41,874 bases of DNA from contig JAHCMG010000253.1 of the NCBI GenBank assembly GCA_019192585.1, positions 1 through 41,874 of the forward strand. The letters run 5' to 3'. The notes under the pieces are model-generated. The model worked only from the letters and a program-made list of their open reading frames with translations. It did not search any database and was not told the origin of the DNA. This document shows, piece after piece, positions 38,694-41,874 of this stretch. A program made the position numbers and the translations under genes. Origin of the DNA: Devosiaceae bacterium MH13. GTDB lineage: Bacteria; Pseudomonadota; Alphaproteobacteria; Rhizobiales; MH13. The first letter of the stretch is position 1, and the number at the start of each line of letters is the position of its first letter.

Positions 38694-39302
38694 ATGGAAA
38701 CGCCCGCGACCGACCAGGCCGACACCGACGCCGACGCCGCACCGGAGACGATGACCGGCAGCCGCGATATTGGCCTGACCGCGCGCACCATCCGGCTCGA
38801 CCTGGGGCTCACGCTCGAAAGCGTCTGCGAGGCCGTCGGCCTCTCCAAAGGGCACCTGTCGCGCTTCGAACGCGGTGAAAAGACGCTCTCGGCACCGAAA
38901 ATCGAGGCCCTCGCCGCCGTCCTTGAAACATCGGTCGAGCGCTTGCGTGGCCACGATGTGCCCGATGATTGGATCACGCTGGTCCGGCGCGACGAGAGAC
39001 GCATGTCCGAGGTGCAGCAGGACGGCGCCGTGCGCTACCGCTACACCGGCCTCTCGCGGCTCGCGCAAAGCGCGGAAACCTATTTGATTGAACTGCCGGA
39101 AGGCGGCCAACCCTCGCAAACGGCGCCGCAAGCCGGCCACCAGGGCGTGTTCGTCATCTCCGGCGAACTTGAGCTGTCACTTGGCGGGCAAAAGAGGGTC
39201 CTCCAAGCCGGTGACTGGATCGAGTTTCCGGCCCACCTGCCCCACACGCTGCAAAGCCGAGGCGGCCCGGCGCAGTTCCTGCTCTCCATCGCCTCGCTCT
39301 AA
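38694..39302 (+). CDS. XRE-family HTH plus cupin transcriptional regulator
   Basis: IRLDLGLTLESVCEAVGLSKGHLSRFERGEKTLSAPKIEALAAVL HTH; cupin segment GHQGVFVISGELELSLGGQKRVLQAGDWIEFPAHLPHTLQS. Confidence 0.9.
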   Translation: METPATDQADTDADAAPETMTGSRDIGLTARTIRLDLGLTLESVCEAVGLSKGHLSRFERGEKTLSAPKIEALAAVLETSVERLRGHDVPDDWITLVRRDERRMSEVQQDGAVRYRYTGLSRLAQSAETYLIELPEGGQPSQTAPQAGHQGVFVISGELELSLGGQKRVLQAGDWIEFPAHLPHTLQSRGGPAQFLLSIASL

Positions 39303-39356
39303 CGAAGCGCCGACGCGCAGCCCGGGTGATGCCGTCATTCGCCGTGCGAACGACTG

Positions 39357-39432
39357 TGGTGCTGGTGAAGGGACTCGAACCCCCGACCCCATCATTACGA
39401 ATGACGTGCTCTACCAACTGAGCTACACCAGC
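39357..39432 (-). tRNA. tRNA-Thr (anticodon CGT), CCA encoded
   Basis: Reverse complement GCTGGTGTAGCTCAGTTGGTAGAGCACGTCATTCGTAATGATGGGGTCGGGGGTTCGAGTCCCTTCACCAGCACCA folds as a cloverleaf; anticodon loop TTCGTAA. Confidence 0.97.
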
Positions 39433-39581
39433 ACTGCCATGCGCGCCGGAGCGAACGCCGACACCGCCTAGCAAGGCCGGACGGGTAACCGAAAGCCAAA
39501 CCCTTGGCAAGCACCCATCACACAGTCGGTTCGATGACGCGGGATGCGGGATAAAACCGCCGCTGGGCGCGACTGAACGCG

Positions 39582-41450
39582 CTAGAAGAGCCGGAAGCGG
39601 CGCTGCGGATTGCCGTCATAGGCGGTGTCCTCACCGTCTGCCCCCTCGCCGGGATCATCGGGCGCGTGCCCGCCGGGCAAGCCCGAATAGTCGTCATCGC
39701 CAGCTTTTCCTGGCTTGGCTTCATTTGCAGCCGGCTTTGGCGCCTCAGCCGTCTTGGTGTCATCGTTCGCTGGCGCGACATCGATCACTTGCGCAGGTTT
39801 TTCCTCTGCCGGCTGACTGGCTTCCTTGGCATCATCTTTAGCGTCTTTGGCCTCGGGCGCCGGAGCCACCTCCGCATCCTTTGCCGCGGGCTTTGTTTCT
39901 TCGGCTGAGGGTGCCTCCGGGGTGTCGTCGGCGCTCTCCTCTTTGCTGCTGGCCTCAAGGGCTTTCGCATCGGTTGGCGCGTTGGCATCGCTCGGGAGCA
40001 TCTCCGCATCGACCGTTTCAGACTCAAGACCTGCGGCAACCGTCGCGACACCAGCACCAGCGACACTCGGCAGCTCAACGCCGGGCAAGCGCGCGGGCAG
40101 CATCACTTGCCCATCTTCGTTCATCGCGTCGGCCGGGATAGCAACCGGATCATGGCCGGTATAGCGCTCCAGCGGCACCTTCCACTCAAAGGCATCCACG
40201 CGGCCCGACAGCGGCGACACCGGCTCCCAGGTTGCCGATACATAGCCGTCCGCCACCCAGGCGGCATCGCGCTTGGCGCGTAGGGCACGGGCCATCCAGC
40301 CGCGCGCGGCGGCGGTGTCACCGCCGTCTTTTTCTTCGATCTCGGCCATCAGCAAGCAGACGCGCTGGGTTGCGCCCTCGCCAATATGCGCCGTCAAGCG
40401 CTCGCGCGCCTCATCAAGGTGCCCGGCCTCCATCAGCGCCCGAGCGAGCGTCAGTTCGCCCTCGGCGGTGTGGGCGCACAGCTGGGCCAGTTTGCGGGCG
40501 CGCTTCACCCGGTCGGCGACGGCGTCGCCCGGCCGCACATAGAGATAGACTTCGGCGAGCTCGGGATGCGGCGTCTGCTTCCACGTGGCTTCGATGACCT
40601 TGCTTGCTTGCGTCATCTTGCTGGCACGGATCAACAAACGGCCCGCGACCGCAGCGGCCGGCACAAGATCGGGCGCCAATTTGTGCGCTTCGAGCGCCAG
40701 GGCGCGGGCGGGTTCGGGCTCACCCGCTTCGCGGTCGGTGGCTTCGGCCGTCAGCAGAACGGCACGGAGGCGGTTGCGCTGCGCTTTGGTGACCAGCCGA
40801 CCTTGCAGGTTGCGCTCCAGGACCGAGCGCGCCGCCGGCCAGTCGCCGCGCTGCACCTGATCTTCGAACTGCGCTTCGCCTGCCCAGGCAAGCGCCGGCG
40901 CCAGCGCCGCCGCTTGATCGGCATAGTGGCGCGCCGCTTCCTCGTCATCGTCAGAGACAGCGTCGAGATAGAGCCCCCGTAGGCCCAACAGCTGGGTCTT
41001 GGGATCATCGAGCATCTTCCGGTAGGCGAGCCGCTTGGCGTCCGCATCGCCGGCCAAATCGGCACTCGTCGCGCTGAGCACCTGCGTCAGCGGTGCATCG
41101 GGCGCCAGCTTCTTGGCCTGTTTGGAGTAGCGCGCAGCAGCCTTTGCATCGCCCGAACCAGCGGCCACCAGGCCGTTCGACAGCGCGTCATAGCCCCGGT
41201 CGCGTTTGCGCGATGCGAAATAGCCACCCATCATCTGCGGCGAGCGGATGATGGCTTTGAGGATCCACCAGGTCAGCATCACGGCCACCACCAGCGCCGC
41301 GACCGCCATCATGGCGATCATAGCCGTCACCTCGATCTGGTAACCCATCCAGTCGATCGACACGGTGCCCGGCCTGTCGGCCAGCCAGGCGAAGCCAAGA
41401 GCGCCGGCAAGAACGATGCCCAAAAAGATAAGAACGCGCAGCACGATCAT
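39582..41450 (-). CDS. hemY: HemY-family TPR membrane protein with long low-complexity acidic C-terminal tail
   Basis: Start at MIVLRVLIFLGIVLAGALGFAWLADRPGTVSIDWMGYQIEV; HemY_N-like sequence; followed by TPR-like helices. Confidence 0.9.
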   Translation of the reverse strand: MIVLRVLIFLGIVLAGALGFAWLADRPGTVSIDWMGYQIEVTAMIAMMAVAALVVAVMLTWWILKAIIRSPQMMGGYFASRKRDRGYDALSNGLVAAGSGDAKAAARYSKQAKKLAPDAPLTQVLSATSADLAGDADAKRLAYRKMLDDPKTQLLGLRGLYLDAVSDDDEEAARHYADQAAALAPALAWAGEAQFEDQVQRGDWPAARSVLERNLQGRLVTKAQRNRLRAVLLTAEATDREAGEPEPARALALEAHKLAPDLVPAAAVAGRLLIRASKMTQASKVIEATWKQTPHPELAEVYLYVRPGDAVADRVKRARKLAQLCAHTAEGELTLARALMEAGHLDEARERLTAHIGEGATQRVCLLMAEIEEKDGGDTAAARGWMARALRAKRDAAWVADGYVSATWEPVSPLSGRVDAFEWKVPLERYTGHDPVAIPADAMNEDGQVMLPARLPGVELPSVAGAGVATVAAGLESETVDAEMLPSDANAPTDAKALEASSKEESADDTPEAPSAEETKPAAKDAEVAPAPEAKDAKDDAKEASQPAEEKPAQVIDVAPANDDTKTAEAPKPAANEAKPGKAGDDDYSGLPGGHAPDDPGEGADGEDTAYDGNPQRRFRLF

Positions 41451-41478
41451 GCTCCTCGCTGTTGATGGGTGCCCGCGA

Positions 41479-41874
41479 TCATGCGGGGTCCGCCGCTGGG
41501 GTCGGGTTCGCCAGAACCTCAACAAGGCCCGTTTGCGCCGCCGCGATAGCCGCATCGAGCGCTGTCCGCGCCGAGAGCAAACCGGCCAGGTCCGCCGCGG
41601 CGCCCGTTACGGCGTCGGGTAAGGCCGACAGGGCGGCCTCTGCGTCGGCAAACCGTCCGGCGGCAAGCAACGCACCAACCTGGTCGATGCCGCCTGAGAT
41701 GGTGTCGGCGCCCGCAACGGGTCCGTCGGGTGACTGGATGCTGACCATCTGCCGCGCCCGCTCGCCGAGCGCGCCCAGGAGACCGCCGGCCTCATCACTG
41801 CCCGCAGCGGCCAACATAGCCGGACGTGCGGCCTCGTAGGCTGACAGCAAGGTCCCGGCGTCGAGCTGATCGGG
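41479..41874 (-). CDS. Mic60/mitofilin-like inner-membrane protein (C-terminal part, runs off window edge)
   Basis: Ala-rich helical C-terminus immediately upstream of hemY; synteny expected for alphaproteobacterial Mic60. Confidence 0.65.
   Translation of the reverse strand, partial: PDQLDAGTLLSAYEAARPAMLAAAGSDEAGGLLGALGERARQMVSIQSPDGPVAGADTISGGIDQVGALLAAGRFADAEAALSALPDAVTGAAADLAGLLSARTALDAAIAAAQTGLVEVLANPTPAADPA

Overview
This is a GC-rich chromosomal window that looks alphaproteobacterial. The lineage is inferred from the Mic60-like/HemY pair, the single-domain XylG and an alpha-type Fur-like box. Most of it is conserved metabolic and housekeeping content. From left to right it contains: katG (5' part) divergent from oxyR; a di-heme cytochrome c peroxidase/MauG-like gene convergent with an FG-GAP/ASPIC (CRTAC1-like) secreted protein; a ROK regulator divergent from a xylFHG-type sugar ABC operon; a glycosyltransferase; a soluble MCP-like protein; a secreted trypsin-like protease next to a secreted caspase-like protein; bfd and bfr; a glutamine amidotransferase; two tandem TadG/VWA proteins; a TerB-like protein; and a large galactoside/galactonate catabolic locus (dgoA, dgoK, SDR, IlvD/Edd dehydratase, GH36, ABC transporter, IclR, ABC ATPase, LysE exporter, GH2). 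It ends with MOSC, DUF2339, XRE-cupin, tRNA-Thr(CGT), HemY and a Mic60-like protein (partial). I see no CRISPR array, rRNA, IS element or prophage. The observations most worth checking are: (1) the caspase-like and trypsin-like secreted protease pair; (2) an SDR in the galactose operon with the catalytic Lys replaced by Asn (YxxxN); (3) the MauG-like/FG-GAP convergent pair with overlapping stop codons; (4) perfect stem-loops placed between the binding-protein and permease genes in both ABC operons; and (5) candidate operators: an IclR palindrome, a Fur-like box and a ROK site. No computation or database search was run, so family assignments rest on recognisable motifs.
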